From NCBI GenBank assembly GCA_050330095.1, contig JBHJOC010000061.1:1-25151 (forward strand): a DNA stretch of 25,151 nt, given 5' to 3'. Below, one piece after another: positions 16,429-24,930 of the stretch. This DNA comes from JBCBWG01 sp036804185 (lineage in GTDB: Bacteria; Pseudomonadota; Alphaproteobacteria; Rhizobiales; Hyphomicrobiaceae). Position 1 is the stretch's first letter; the number at the start of each line of letters is the position of its first letter. Both the position numbers and the translations under genes were made by a program. The notes beneath the pieces were generated by a model. It saw only the letters and a program-made list of their open reading frames with translations. It searched no databases and was not told the DNA's origin.

Positions 16429-16654
16429 AGTGGATGTCCGCCTCGCTCCCGCTGGTCTGCCGGTTCGATCCGGCACTTTGCGCAACGGAAGCGGAGGTGG
16501 TCGCCGGCGTCAAGCGGGACATGCCCGAGTGCCCCTGCAAGGCCTTGAGCAACGTCGATCGCTGACCAGCACTCAATCGACAACCACGACGACTGGTGCG
16601 ATGGCGCTTTGCGGATCATGCCATTGCAACGATCGGGACAGAGCCGGCGCGGGG

Positions 16655-16732
16655 CTAGTGTCCCGATTCCGAAGTTCGCCACCACCTGCCGCACAGTAAC
16701 AGCGCGAACTTCGGAATCAAAAGGGACGCTAG
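16655..16732. repeat. Bulged hairpin repeat, copy D
   Basis: Outer stem CTAGTGTCCC (16655-16664) pairs with GGGACGCTAG (16723-16732) at 9 of 10 positions. Inner stem GATTCCGAAGTTCGC (16665-16679) pairs perfectly with 16704-16718. The bulge AAAA (16719-16722) is on the 3' arm, as in copy B. The 24-nt loop begins CACCACCTGC, similar to copy B's CACCATCAGC. CTAG is present at both ends. Confidence 0.9.
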
Positions 16733-16745
16733 AATCAGAATGTTG

Positions 16746-16820
16746 CTCGTGTGGTCCAGATCGCGAAGTTCGCTCAGAGCGCGTTGCAAGTGAACGCGAA
16801 ATTCGCGATCACCACACGAG
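16746..16820. repeat. Bulged hairpin repeat, copy D2
   Basis: Outer stem CTCGTGTGGT (16746-16755) pairs perfectly with ACCACACGAG (16811-16820). The bulge CCA (16756-16758) is on the 5' arm, so the element is reversed relative to copy D. Inner stem GATCGCGAAGTTCGC (16759-16773) pairs with 16796-16810 at 14 of 15 positions. The loop is 22 nt. It starts 13 nt after copy D. Confidence 0.85.
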
Positions 16821-16921
16821 TGGTACCCGCCTTCGAACAAGTGCCGTTTGCCTGCCGCAGACTCCAAACGAACCTGCGGAAGCAGAGAGTGCCGGTAAGC
16901 TTTTGCGTCTCGTGCCGATTT

Positions 16922-16977
16922 CCGATCAGAAGCTGCGGCGAGCGGCGGCTGCGCCTCATGCAGCGACTTCTGATCGG
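16922..16977. repeat. Hairpin repeat, partial copy of the B type
   Basis: CCGATCAGAAG (16922-16932) pairs with CTTCTGATCGG (16967-16977). The half-site GATCAGAAG is the same as in copies B, E and H, but the rest of the stem and the loop differ (GC-rich, with an extra CTGC/GCAG pairing). A TTT lies just outside the 5' arm. The outer stem is not clear. It lies 11 nt beyond the stop codon of the minus-strand bactofilin gene, where it could act as a 3' end structure. Confidence 0.65.
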
Positions 16978-16988
16978 CTCGACGGAGA

Positions 16989-17513
16989 TCAGTCGCCGGG
17001 GTTCACCGCAGGCGCAGTCGGCACTGGCACGTGCGGTGCACTCGATGTTGGATCATCGGACCGACGTGATTTCCCTTCGAAGAACGCACCCTGTTCGATC
17101 GCAAGCGACTTATGGAAGATGTCACCTTCGACATGGCTAGAGGCCTGCAGCGCGACCTTTGACCCTCGGATCGAACCGAGGACCTGGCCGCGCACGACGA
17201 CCTCCTCTGCCAGAACGCCGCCTGTGATCCGCGCCTTTTCACCGATCAGCACGTGCGTGCCGCGAATATCGCCCTGAACCTCGCCCTCGATATGGACCTC
17301 ACCCTTCGAAACGAGATTGCCCAAAATCGTCAGATCGGAGCCAATCATCGATGCGACGGGACGCTCGCCGGGACGCGCCACGGGGCGCTGCGTGTGCGGG
17401 CCACCTTGAGATGTGGGCGTGAGCGATGCGCCGGGTGTCGGCGGTGGCACCGTAGACGGCACGCCGGGCGCCTCGTCCCGGTCAGATTTACGAGTCCCGA
17501 AATTCGACAGCAT
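16989..17513 (-). CDS. Bactofilin (polymer-forming cytoskeletal protein)
   Basis: A 174-residue protein. The central bactofilin domain (about 55-150) shows the short repeating beta-helix pattern: IGSDLTILGNLVSKGEVHIE, then GEVQGDIRG, then VVVRGQVLGSIRG, then VEGDIF. It is flanked by Pro/Thr/Arg-rich disordered tails (10-54 and 150-174), as is usual. Bactofilins polymerise without nucleotide into filaments that often anchor cell-wall enzymes or morphology proteins. No M23 peptidase gene is adjacent. The start at 17513 has GGGAG about 10 nt upstream; an upstream in-frame start lacks support. It is on the same strand as the bcp gene, 181 nt downstream of it. Confidence 0.93.
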   Translation of the reverse strand: MLSNFGTRKSDRDEAPGVPSTVPPPTPGASLTPTSQGGPHTQRPVARPGERPVASMIGSDLTILGNLVSKGEVHIEGEVQGDIRGTHVLIGEKARITGGVLAEEVVVRGQVLGSIRGSKVALQASSHVEGDIFHKSLAIEQGAFFEGKSRRSDDPTSSAPHVPVPTAPAVNPGD

Positions 17514-17694
17514 GTCAGAGAACTCCCACTCACCAACGCCAACCAGCCCGCATCGATGCAACCGCAAGCCCGGCTACGGACTTAGCGGCGCTGCATCGAA
17601 AGCACAATCTTTGGTTTTGATTGACTTGCCGTCGAGAGACACGTGTGCCGGCCCGACCACTTTGTCAGCGAAGGCGAGCGCTCAGCCAGCGGGC

Positions 17695-18171
17695 TCAGGC
17701 GCCCCCTGCAAGGGCCTCGGCCGCACGCAACACGTCCTCGGCATGGCCGGGCACCTTCACCTTCGTCCAGGCCCTGGCGACTGTCCCGTGACGATCGATC
17801 AGAAAGGTCGACCGTTCGATACCCATGTACTTCTTTCCATACATCGATTTCTCGACCCACACGCCGTAAGCGGTCGCAATCGCATTATCTTCGTCAGCGG
17901 CCAGAGTGACGGCGAGATCGTACTTTGATTTAAACTTGTCGTGCTTTGCAGCGCTGTCGGGCGAGATCCCGATCACTGTGACGCCTGCATCATCAAACTT
18001 CTGTTTGAGCTCCGTAAACGACAAAGCCTCCTTCGTGCAGCCCGACGTGTCATCCTTGGGATAAAAGTAGACGACTACCGGGCTTCCGCGGAGCTTCGAT
18101 AGCGTGACGTGCCCGCCGCCGTCCGTCTGCAGGGTGAAATCCGGCGCTACGTGACCTGCCTCAACAGCCAT
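17695..18171 (-). CDS. bcp: Bcp/PrxQ-type peroxiredoxin without the usual resolving Cys
   Basis: A 158-residue thioredoxin-fold peroxidase. APDFTL (9-14) and PKDDTSGCTKEA (38-49) are diagnostic of the Bcp/PrxQ family. Thr42 and Cys45 form the peroxidatic site. In two-Cys members such as E. coli Bcp a resolving Cys lies five residues later; here that position is Leu50, and no other Cys is present in the protein. It would therefore work as a one-Cys enzyme reduced by an external thiol. The start at 18171 has AAAGG about 8 nt upstream. It is divergent from the AsmA-like gene (168 nt apart). Confidence 0.92.
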   Translation of the reverse strand: MAVEAGHVAPDFTLQTDGGGHVTLSKLRGSPVVVYFYPKDDTSGCTKEALSFTELKQKFDDAGVTVIGISPDSAAKHDKFKSKYDLAVTLAADEDNAIATAYGVWVEKSMYGKKYMGIERSTFLIDRHGTVARAWTKVKVPGHAEDVLRAAEALAGGA

Positions 18172-18339
18172 GGCTGATGCCTTTCTTTCGTCGCTTTTGA
18201 ACGTCCTGTGATCCCTGCAACGACGGTTCGAGGGAATCGGTTTTGTCCATTGGCGCAAGCAGACTCCGGCTTCAACTTTTGTCCCTCGCGAGACGCCAGG
18301 CAAGGGCTGAGCCCGCTCTGATCCTGCGAGGGGCGCGGC

Positions 18340-21300
18340 ATGGACGATGACGATCATACGGTCGATCGCCCGACCCAACGCCGCTATGCACCGCCACGCC
18401 GCCGCGATGATGACGTGCCGACGACCCGGCGCAGAGCTGTCGTGGCGCCTCCCGAAGAACGGCACGCCGAGCCGATGGGACCCGTGCAGCGGCTTTTGCT
18501 TCGCACGGCCAGCGTGGCTGCTGCAGTGGTGCTCGTCATGGCGCTCGCCGCAGGCTTGCTATGGATGACATTGAGCCGCGGTCCGTTGTCGGTCCAGTGG
18601 CTGGCAGAGCCCATTGCGCGACAGATCTCCGCCGATCTCGACGGCATCATCATCTCTTTTGCCGACGTCACTGCAGAACTTGGCGAGCAAGGTCTGGAGC
18701 TCAACCTCATCGACGTTCTCGTATCAGATCGCAGCGGAACGCCGATAGCACGCGCCCAGAAGGCCGCGATCGACCTGAGCACGCGGGCGCTTTGGCGCGG
18801 GCTCCTTGCGCCGCGCCACATCGCCCTTGTTCAGCCGACGGTTATCGTCTTCACGGGCGACGATGGAGGCTTGTCGTTCGCGGTGGATCGGCCGGGCGGT
18901 AGCACGACCGGTGCCGCCCGCACGGACGGACTAACCGCTGCAGCAGCGCCGCAACGTCAGCAACCGACAGCGCCGCTCACGGCAGCCGGTGAGGACAGCG
19001 GGCATGAGTCCGTCGAGTCACGATCAATCGTTCGGGTGATTGTCGACGCGCTCAGGGAGGCAGGCCGCAAGCGGTCGAGCACATCTTACCTCGAGTCGTT
19101 CGGTCTTCGCACAGCAGCCCTCGTCGTCGATCATAACGGGCGACAATCCATCATACCAATCCACCGGGCCGACTTGTCGTTCGACCGCACAATGCGGAAC
19201 CGGGCGAGCCTCACTGGAACAATCCGATTCGCTGGAACTCATGACCAGAGCATCGTCTTCTCAGCCAGCGAACATCAAGCCGGTAGCGGTGGGCTCGATC
19301 TGACGGCGTCCCTCGACCGCGTCGACTTTGCAGCACTCGAGCCTAACGGGTTGGTCATCCCTGCCCTCGACCGGATCAGCGCGCCGATCACAGGTCGCAT
19401 CGAGGTCAGAGTTGCGCCAAACGGCGCCGTTGAGCAGGGCGCAGCCCAATTGCATGTGGCTGGAGGCGCCATCATCGGTGAGCGGCGGCCACAACGACGG
19501 GCGCGAGCCATTGTGGAGTTCCGAGAACTGAAGCTGGACCTGCGGTTCGATGCGGCGACAGGGCGTGTCGATATCGGCCCCAGCTCGATCGTGACCGCGA
19601 ATGGCGAAGCGACAGTGGTTGGAACCGCGACCCGCGGCGCCATGAACGGGGGAGGCGTGGCAGACCGCGGCTTCTGGTCCTATGGTCTGCGATCGACCGA
19701 GGGCTGGATTGCACTGGAGACGACATCACCCGCGCCGGATCGCGTCCCGATCGAGGGACTACGGATCAACGGTGTTGTCGACGTCGCCCGCAGCAGCCTC
19801 GGTATCGCGCAGGCGGCGTTGGAGATCGCGGGCGCAACGCTTGTTGCGGCAGGCCGGATCGAGGGAATGCCGACCTCGCCCGTCATCGTCGCGCAAGCCG
19901 ATGTTGCAAGTGTTCCCTCGACGCTCGTTGCTCGCTTGTGGCCGAGGGGGCTATCTGAGCCGGCCCGCGAATGGTTCGTTGCAAACGTTCGACAGGGCCG
20001 GATCACATCGGGCAGGATCGCGATGCGTGCGCGCATCGCACCCGGATCTGGCGCGCCGCACTCGGCACCCGAATCCAAAAGTGGACTGATCGTTGAGCAG
20101 GCCACGGCCCAGCTTGACATCGACGGGGTCGCCTTTTCCCCCCTTGCGGCCTTGCCGATCGTCACAACGCCGAAGGTGGTCGTTCGGATCGAGGGGCAAA
20201 CTCTTGAGGCGCGTCTGGATCGCGCATCCATGGCTATCGAGGGGGCACCGGCCGCTCGGATCGACGGCGCAGTTTATCGGGTCGACGCACTCGGCACCCC
20301 GGAACAGTCCGCCGAGATCGCCTTCAAATGGACCTCGGAAGCGCTCACGGCCCTCCGGCTGATGGCCAAACTCGACGAGGATATCGCGCCTGATGCAGCA
20401 ACCCTCCAATCGGCGCGCGGTGTGGTCACTGCCGATCTGACCATGGGCCTGCCAACGATCAGCGATGATGGTGAAACAGATGCTCCCACCGCTTTCGACC
20501 TCTCAAGCCTCGCCACAACCGGGAAGGTTGCGCTCCGCGACGGTAGCGCAACGAGCAACCGGCTGCCGCACGCGATCAAGGCTGCGAGCCTTGATCTCGA
20601 GTTGGGCCAGCGCCTGACGACACTGAGAGGACGAATGCTGTTTGGCGGCGTTGCGACCGACGTCGCCTGGCAAGCTCTGCTCACGGAACAAGGCGAGACG
20701 ATCTCAGAGCCATTGCAACTGCGTGCGAACCTCGACGACACCGACCGACGCCAGCTCGGTCTCGAACTCACAGGTCTCGTTCGTGGCGTCACGCCTGTGA
20801 CCGTCCGGATCGACGAGCCACTCAAACCCTCGAAGACATCCCTGACCGTTGATCTCACGGCGGCGCAGGTATCCATCGAAAGTCTCGGCTGGAGCAAACC
20901 ACCGGGTCGGCCGGCCCTCATGACGTCGGGCCTGAGGCGGAAGGCCGATGGCAGTGGCATGGAACTTCACGACCTTCGCATCACAGGCGACCCGATCGCG
21001 ATCCGCGGTGAGGCTGAACTCGACAACTCCGGTGCACTGACCCGCGTGCGGTTGCCGCAGTTCTCTCTCGACGGCACATCGCGCATCGAGATTGATGCAC
21101 GACGCGAGGTATCGAGACGCGGCGCAACGCTCTGGAGAGTTTCAGCGACAGGGCCATCCTATAATGGTCGAGGCTTTTTCCGCAGCCTGTTCCGTGTGAA
21201 CACGACGCCTGAGCGCGCGAGCGAGATGCCCGGCCTTGAGCTGAAAGCAACGATCTCAAATGTCATTGGGTTCAATGACATCTCGCTGCGCGACGTTGAC

Positions 21301-22164
21301 GTGCTCCTGTCAAAGTCCAACGGGGAAATCCAGTCCCTGGTCGCAACCGGCACCCTAACGGGTGGCGCTCGGCTCGAAGTTGGTCTGCAAGCCGACCAGC
21401 GCGGCGCGCGCCGCTTGGTGGCCCGATCTCCCGACGCAGGCACTGCATTCCGGCTGGTCGACTTCTACCCCAAGGTGCGCGGCGGTGACATGCGCCTTGA
21501 GCTGAACCATAGTCCTGAGCGCCAGCAGGAGAGTTCCGGAATTCTCTCGGTGCGGAAGTTTGAAATCGTCGGCAACCCGATCAGCGCAACGGCAGGACGT
21601 CCTGGCGCCGGTCAGACGACAGAGATCCTGCCGTTCGATGTGATGACAGTTCCGTTTTCGCTCGGCCACGGTCAGTTTGTCATTCACGACGCTGACCTCA
21701 GAGGCCCCCTTGTCGGCGGCACGTTGCGCGGCATCGCAGATTTTGAAAACCGAACCCTGAACCTGGGCGGCACCTATTCGCTGTTGCAGGCGCTGAATAC
21801 GATTCCGGCGATCTTGCCCGGCATCGACATTCTTCTGACGGGGCCGCGGCGCGAGGGCGTCTTTGCGATGACCTTTGCGATCGCTGGCCCAATGGACAAT
21901 CCGCAGGTGACCGTCAATCCACTGTCGACGCTAGTTCCAGGAATTCTGCGTGAAATCATGCAGATGGCACCGCTCGATCCGGCCTTGAGCCCGCGAGATG
22001 CACCAGGCCCCCCGCAAGCCGGGCCAGAAGTCAGTGCGCAAGGCGCGGATGGATTTATCTCAGGGCCGATCCGGGAGACGGACCCTTCAACGATCCCACA
22101 GCAGGGCTGGGCGACCCAAACGCGACGGACGTTCGACCGATCGACCGTGTTCGGAGATCGCTAG
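18340..22164 (+). CDS. Large AsmA/YhdP-like (DUF3971) envelope protein
   Basis: A 1274-residue protein with an Arg/Asp-rich cytoplasmic N-terminus (1-50), one membrane segment (about 54-76), then a very long periplasmic region of beta-rich repeats. Features of the YhdP/AsmA-like family include the DUF3971 motif LWPRGLSEPAREWFVANV (about 533-550). The C-terminal end (about 1140-1215) has NLGGTYSLLQALN, TFAIAGPMDNPQVTVNPLS and VPGILREI. Family members bridge the periplasm and are thought to move phospholipids to the outer membrane; this function is inferred. The ATG at 18340 follows GAGGGG. The stop codon TAG (22162-22164) lies within the CTAG end of hairpin copy E, so the last codons may have been set by the repeat's insertion. 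Confidence 0.88.
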   Translation: MDDDDHTVDRPTQRRYAPPRRRDDDVPTTRRRAVVAPPEERHAEPMGPVQRLLLRTASVAAAVVLVMALAAGLLWMTLSRGPLSVQWLAEPIARQISADLDGIIISFADVTAELGEQGLELNLIDVLVSDRSGTPIARAQKAAIDLSTRALWRGLLAPRHIALVQPTVIVFTGDDGGLSFAVDRPGGSTTGAARTDGLTAAAAPQRQQPTAPLTAAGEDSGHESVESRSIVRVIVDALREAGRKRSSTSYLESFGLRTAALVVDHNGRQSIIPIHRADLSFDRTMRNRASLTGTIRFAGTHDQSIVFSASEHQAGSGGLDLTASLDRVDFAALEPNGLVIPALDRISAPITGRIEVRVAPNGAVEQGAAQLHVAGGAIIGERRPQRRARAIVEFRELKLDLRFDAATGRVDIGPSSIVTANGEATVVGTATRGAMNGGGVADRGFWSYGLRSTEGWIALETTSPAPDRVPIEGLRINGVVDVARSSLGIAQAALEIAGATLVAAGRIEGMPTSPVIVAQADVASVPSTLVARLWPRGLSEPAREWFVANVRQGRITSGRIAMRARIAPGSGAPHSAPESKSGLIVEQATAQLDIDGVAFSPLAALPIVTTPKVVVRIEGQTLEARLDRASMAIEGAPAARIDGAVYRVDALGTPEQSAEIAFKWTSEALTALRLMAKLDEDIAPDAATLQSARGVVTADLTMGLPTISDDGETDAPTAFDLSSLATTGKVALRDGSATSNRLPHAIKAASLDLELGQRLTTLRGRMLFGGVATDVAWQALLTEQGETISEPLQLRANLDDTDRRQLGLELTGLVRGVTPVTVRIDEPLKPSKTSLTVDLTAAQVSIESLGWSKPPGRPALMTSGLRRKADGSGMELHDLRITGDPIAIRGEAELDNSGALTRVRLPQFSLDGTSRIEIDARREVSRRGATLWRVSATGPSYNGRGFFRSLFRVNTTPERASEMPGLELKATISNVIGFNDISLRDVDVLLSKSNGEIQSLVATGTLTGGARLEVGLQADQRGARRLVARSPDAGTAFRLVDFYPKVRGGDMRLELNHSPERQQESSGILSVRKFEIVGNPISATAGRPGAGQTTEILPFDVMTVPFSLGHGQFVIHDADLRGPLVGGTLRGIADFENRTLNLGGTYSLLQALNTIPAILPGIDILLTGPRREGVFAMTFAIAGPMDNPQVTVNPLSTLVPGILREIMQMAPLDPALSPRDAPGPPQAGPEVSAQGADGFISGPIRETDPSTIPQQGWATQTRRTFDRSTVFGDR

Positions 22165-22240
22165 TACCGCCGATCAGACGTCCCTGCACCATCCGCATCA
22201 CCCGCCGTCCAGGGACTTCTGATCGAAAAGCGGGTCCTAG
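22161..22240. repeat. Bulged hairpin repeat, copy E
   Basis: A B-type copy. Left end CTAGTACCGC (22161-22170), inner arm CGATCAGACGTCCCTG (22171-22186) against 22210-22225 with one mismatch, AAAA bulge (22226-22229) on the 3' arm, and GCGGGTCCTAG (22230-22240) as the outer 3' arm. The loop begins CACCATCCGC. Its first CTAG contains the stop codon of the AsmA-like gene, and its last CTAG is shared with copy F. Confidence 0.88.
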
Positions 22241-22305
22241 TGCTCCGTCTCCGACACTCCGTTTCCTTTGCAGCAGCCGATTGACCAAGTGTCGGAGACA
22301 CTGGG
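22236..22305. repeat. Bulged hairpin repeat, copy F
   Basis: Inner stem GTCTCCGACACT (22247-22258) pairs perfectly with 22288-22299. The outer stem CCTAGT (22236-22241) pairs with ACTGGG (22300-22305) at 5 of 6 positions. The bulge GCTCC (22242-22246) is on the 5' arm. The loop is 29 nt and is not obviously related to the other loops. Shares the CTAG junction with copy E. Confidence 0.75.
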
Positions 22306-22329
22306 AATACGAGCAACGTGATGCTTCTC

Positions 22330-22402
22330 GTGTTGCTTTTGGCACTCAGGCTTGGCAGGCGAGACTGCATAAGGTGGGGACCAAGCGTGAATGACGCAAC
22401 AC
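22330..22402. repeat. Bulged hairpin repeat, copy G
   Basis: Outer stem GTGTTGC (22330-22336) pairs perfectly with GCAACAC (22396-22402). The extra TTTTGG (22337-22342) on the 5' arm faces AC on the other arm. Inner stem CACTCAGGCTTGG (22343-22355) pairs with CCAAGCGTGAATG (22381-22393) with two mismatches. The loop (22356-22380) begins CAGGCGAGAC, nearly identical to that of copy A at the start of the window. Confidence 0.85.
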
Positions 22403-22617
22403 TACCGACCTCAGTCAACAGCCGCCCGGAGTCGATGCCGGCTGCCAGCGCGCCGGCCGCGGCCTAAAATAGCTGATGCCGCTTGGAGCCCTTGAGGCCT
22501 GGAAAACCTTGGCCAGCTTCTAAAGGCGCAAGACCAGGATACCCGAACGACCCCGACTGCCTCAGCGCCCGCAGTCGATCGGATAGGGATATAGGCCAGT
22601 CTGCACGGCCCCTCTCG
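22403..22617. other. Remaining intergenic stretch between repeats and aapM
   Basis: No gene is recognised. On the plus strand a frame ends in PAASAPAAA and a stop at about 22466; it could be a leftover Ala/Pro-rich C-terminus cut by copy G, but this is weak. The stretch lies downstream of aapM on the minus strand, where aapP would be expected; no Walker motif or other ATPase sequence is visible. Confidence 0.4.
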
Positions 22618-23703
22618 TCAGCGTCGCGACGTATCGAGCGAGTGCTCGAGATGACGGGCATATCGTGACATCGAGTAACAGATCACGAAGTAGATCACGG
22701 CCGCAAATACCAAGCCCTCGACGTAGAACGCGCGCCAGACGGGATCGTTCGAGGACAATTGCACCGCGCCGAGCAGATCGAACATGCCGATGATAATGAC
22801 GAGCGAGGTATCTTTGAAAAGACCGATGAACGTGTTCATCATCGGCACGATGACAAGCTTCAAGGCCTGCGGGAGTATGATGAAGATGGTCTTGTGCCAA
22901 TAGGACAGCCCGAGCGCGTCGGCTGCCTCATATTGGCCTTTGGGTATGGCCGCGAGCCCGCCCCTGATGACCTCGGCAACGTAGGCCGCAGCGAAGAAAA
23001 TGAAACCGATCTGCGCTCTGATCAATTTATCGGTGTTGACGCCGGACGGCAGGAACAACGGGATCATCAACGATGCCATGAATAGAATCGTGATCAGCGG
23101 CACGCCGCGGATGATCTCGATGAAGCCGATGCAGACCGCTTTGATGGCAGGCAAGTTTGACTGGCGTCCGAGTGCGAGCAGGATCGCCAGCGGAAACGAC
23201 AGGAAGACGCCGACCGTCGCCAGGATGAGCGTGAGAGGCAAGCCACCCCATTCCGACGTGTCGACCTGCGTGAACCCGGGAAACTTGAAGCCAAAAAGGC
23301 CGCCGCCCATCAATATCAGGATCGTTGGGACACCGATGCCCCACGCTATGACCATGCCGATGCCCCACCACCGCGGATTGCAGGTCGCAACGACCAGCGC
23401 CACGAGCAGGATCGAGGCCACCAGCGGGCGCCATTGTTCAGCGTAGGGGTAAGTCCCGAACAGCATCAGGCGGTGCTTTTCGGTTATGAACCCCCAACAG
23501 GCGCCCTTCGAGACACGGCATTCCTCGGGTGCGACGCGGACGATCGCTTCGACGACCCCCCACTGAACAAGACCATTGACCGCGTAGAACAGCGCGGCCA
23601 GCAGCAGGATCGTCGTGATCCCATTGCCAACGCTATTGAACAGGTTTTGCTGGACCCAAACCAGCGGGCCCGGCCCACCAACCGTTGGACGCGACATGGC
23701 CAT
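22618..23703 (-). CDS. aapM: General L-amino acid ABC transporter permease AapM
   Basis: A 361-residue inner-membrane permease of the polar amino-acid (HisM/AapM) type. Hydrophobic segments lie at about 26-46, 93-108, 114-134, 155-178, 195-215, 230-250 and near the C-terminus. The cytoplasmic EAA loop, which contacts the ATPase, is at about 249-280 (GLAAIPKGQYEAADALGLS, then ILPQA). The N-terminal extension before the permease domain is typical of AapM. Aap moves a broad range of L-amino acids and is a main amino-acid importer in rhizobia. The start at 23703 lies 3 nt after the aapQ stop; a second ATG at 23697 is equally possible. The two genes are surely co-transcribed. Confidence 0.93.
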   Translation of the reverse strand: MAMSRPTVGGPGPLVWVQQNLFNSVGNGITTILLLAALFYAVNGLVQWGVVEAIVRVAPEECRVSKGACWGFITEKHRLMLFGTYPYAEQWRPLVASILLVALVVATCNPRWWGIGMVIAWGIGVPTILILMGGGLFGFKFPGFTQVDTSEWGGLPLTLILATVGVFLSFPLAILLALGRQSNLPAIKAVCIGFIEIIRGVPLITILFMASLMIPLFLPSGVNTDKLIRAQIGFIFFAAAYVAEVIRGGLAAIPKGQYEAADALGLSYWHKTIFIILPQALKLVIVPMMNTFIGLFKDTSLVIIIGMFDLLGAVQLSSNDPVWRAFYVEGLVFAAVIYFVICYSMSRYARHLEHSLDTSRR

Positions 23704-23706
23704 GGA

Positions 23707-24930
23707 TCAGCGCTCCACGAGTTGGATTCGGGCGTTGTAGAGGTTCATCCCGACCGAAGTCAGAATGCTGATCGTCAGGTAGACGATCATGAGGATCAGC
23801 ACCCCTTCTGGGGCTTGTCCGGTCTGGTTGATGGTCGTGTTGCCGATACTGACGAGGTCTGGGTACCCGATCGCGACCGCCAAAGAACTGTTCTTCGTCA
23901 GATTGAGGTATTGGCTCGTCGTCGGTGGGATGATCACGCGTAGCGCCTGCGGCAGAATCACCTGCCGCATGATCACGCTATCGCGCAAGCCAAGTGCACG
24001 GCCAGCTTCGGTCTGGCCTTTCGGGACTGCGAGAATGCCGGAACGGACGATCTCACCGATGAACGCCGACGTGTAGACGGTCAGTCCCACCAACAAGGCG
24101 ATGAACTCGGGCGTGATGTTCGCGCCACCCGCGAGACGGAAGCGGTTGGCACTCGGCGCCTCCCATGCCCATGGCGCACCAGCAATCAGCCAGGCGATCA
24201 ATGGGCCTGCGATGAACAAGCCCAATCGAATCAGCCCCGTTGGGAGACGTTGGCCCGTCAGACGTTGGCGCCGATCAGCATAAGACCCAAGCGCGATCGA
24301 TAAGGCGAAAGCGGCCGCCAGTCCCCATCCTATCGATGGCCAGAACAGCGGATCGATCGCACGCGGCATGAAAATACCGCCGTTCGTGATGTAGATGTCA
24401 CCGAACACGGGCTCGACGGTGCCGCTGGGATTGCTCCGCGGCTGGGCGCTTTGGGTGAAGCGGTCATTGATAAAGATCGCGTACCAGAAAATAATCTGCA
24501 GCAGCACAGGGATGTTGCGCAGGATATGAATGTACCATTCGGTCAATTTGGCAACGAGCCAGTTCCGCGACAGCGTCGCAATGCCGATGAAGACGCCGAT
24601 GATCGTCGCGAGCACGATCCCGATCACGGCCACCAAAAGCGTATTCAATAAACCGACGATAATCGCGCGCCCATAGCTCGATGCCGGCGAATAGGCGATC
24701 AGGTGCTCGCCAATGGCAAAACCGGATTCGCGCGTCAGGAAGTCCCACCCCGTCTGGATCCGCCTCACCTGCAGATTGTGCTGCATATTCGCGAACAGAT
24801 AGTACCCGACGGCGAGAACGGTTCCGAGGATGACGATTTGCCAGATGATGCCCTGGACCTGTTGGTCATAGAGGCTGAAACTGCGGACTTTCCTGGGCGG
24901 CAGGGTGGTCTCGAGCGTCCGGTCAACCAT
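23707..24930 (-). CDS. aapQ: General L-amino acid ABC transporter permease AapQ
   Basis: A 407-residue permease, partner of AapM in a heterodimeric channel. A membrane segment at about 28-47 is followed by a periplasmic stretch. The family-typical block GEHLIAYSPASSYGRAIIVG (74-93) comes next, then the permease core, and an EAA loop at about 290-330 (GILAVPKGQTEAGRALGLRD, then ILPQALRVIIPP). The start at 24930 (MVDRTL) is preferred because an upstream in-frame start 51 nt earlier adds non-family residues; the ribosome site is weak. The binding-protein gene aapJ is expected upstream but is not inside the window; a truncated hairpin repeat lies there instead. Confidence 0.93.
   Translation of the reverse strand: MVDRTLETTLPPRKVRSFSLYDQQVQGIIWQIVILGTVLAVGYYLFANMQHNLQVRRIQTGWDFLTRESGFAIGEHLIAYSPASSYGRAIIVGLLNTLLVAVIGIVLATIIGVFIGIATLSRNWLVAKLTEWYIHILRNIPVLLQIIFWYAIFINDRFTQSAQPRSNPSGTVEPVFGDIYITNGGIFMPRAIDPLFWPSIGWGLAAAFALSIALGSYADRRQRLTGQRLPTGLIRLGLFIAGPLIAWLIAGAPWAWEAPSANRFRLAGGANITPEFIALLVGLTVYTSAFIGEIVRSGILAVPKGQTEAGRALGLRDSVIMRQVILPQALRVIIPPTTSQYLNLTKNSSLAVAIGYPDLVSIGNTTINQTGQAPEGVLILMIVYLTISILTSVGMNLYNARIQLVER

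Larger units (their letters stand above)
16429..16988. other. 560-nt intergenic region filled with hairpin repeats
   Basis: Between the starts and ends of two minus-strand genes. Its right two thirds hold three hairpins (16655-16732, 16746-16820, 16922-16977). The left third (16429-16654) shows no repeat and presumably carries the lhgO-like promoter. Open frames across the region translate through the hairpins and match nothing I recognise. Confidence 0.6.

Noticed and set aside
16445..16694. Minus-strand open frame containing CAKC, like a small zinc-binding protein
   Set aside because: It starts inside hairpin D, runs on into the lhgO-like gene in another frame, and has a single CxxC with no recognised family.
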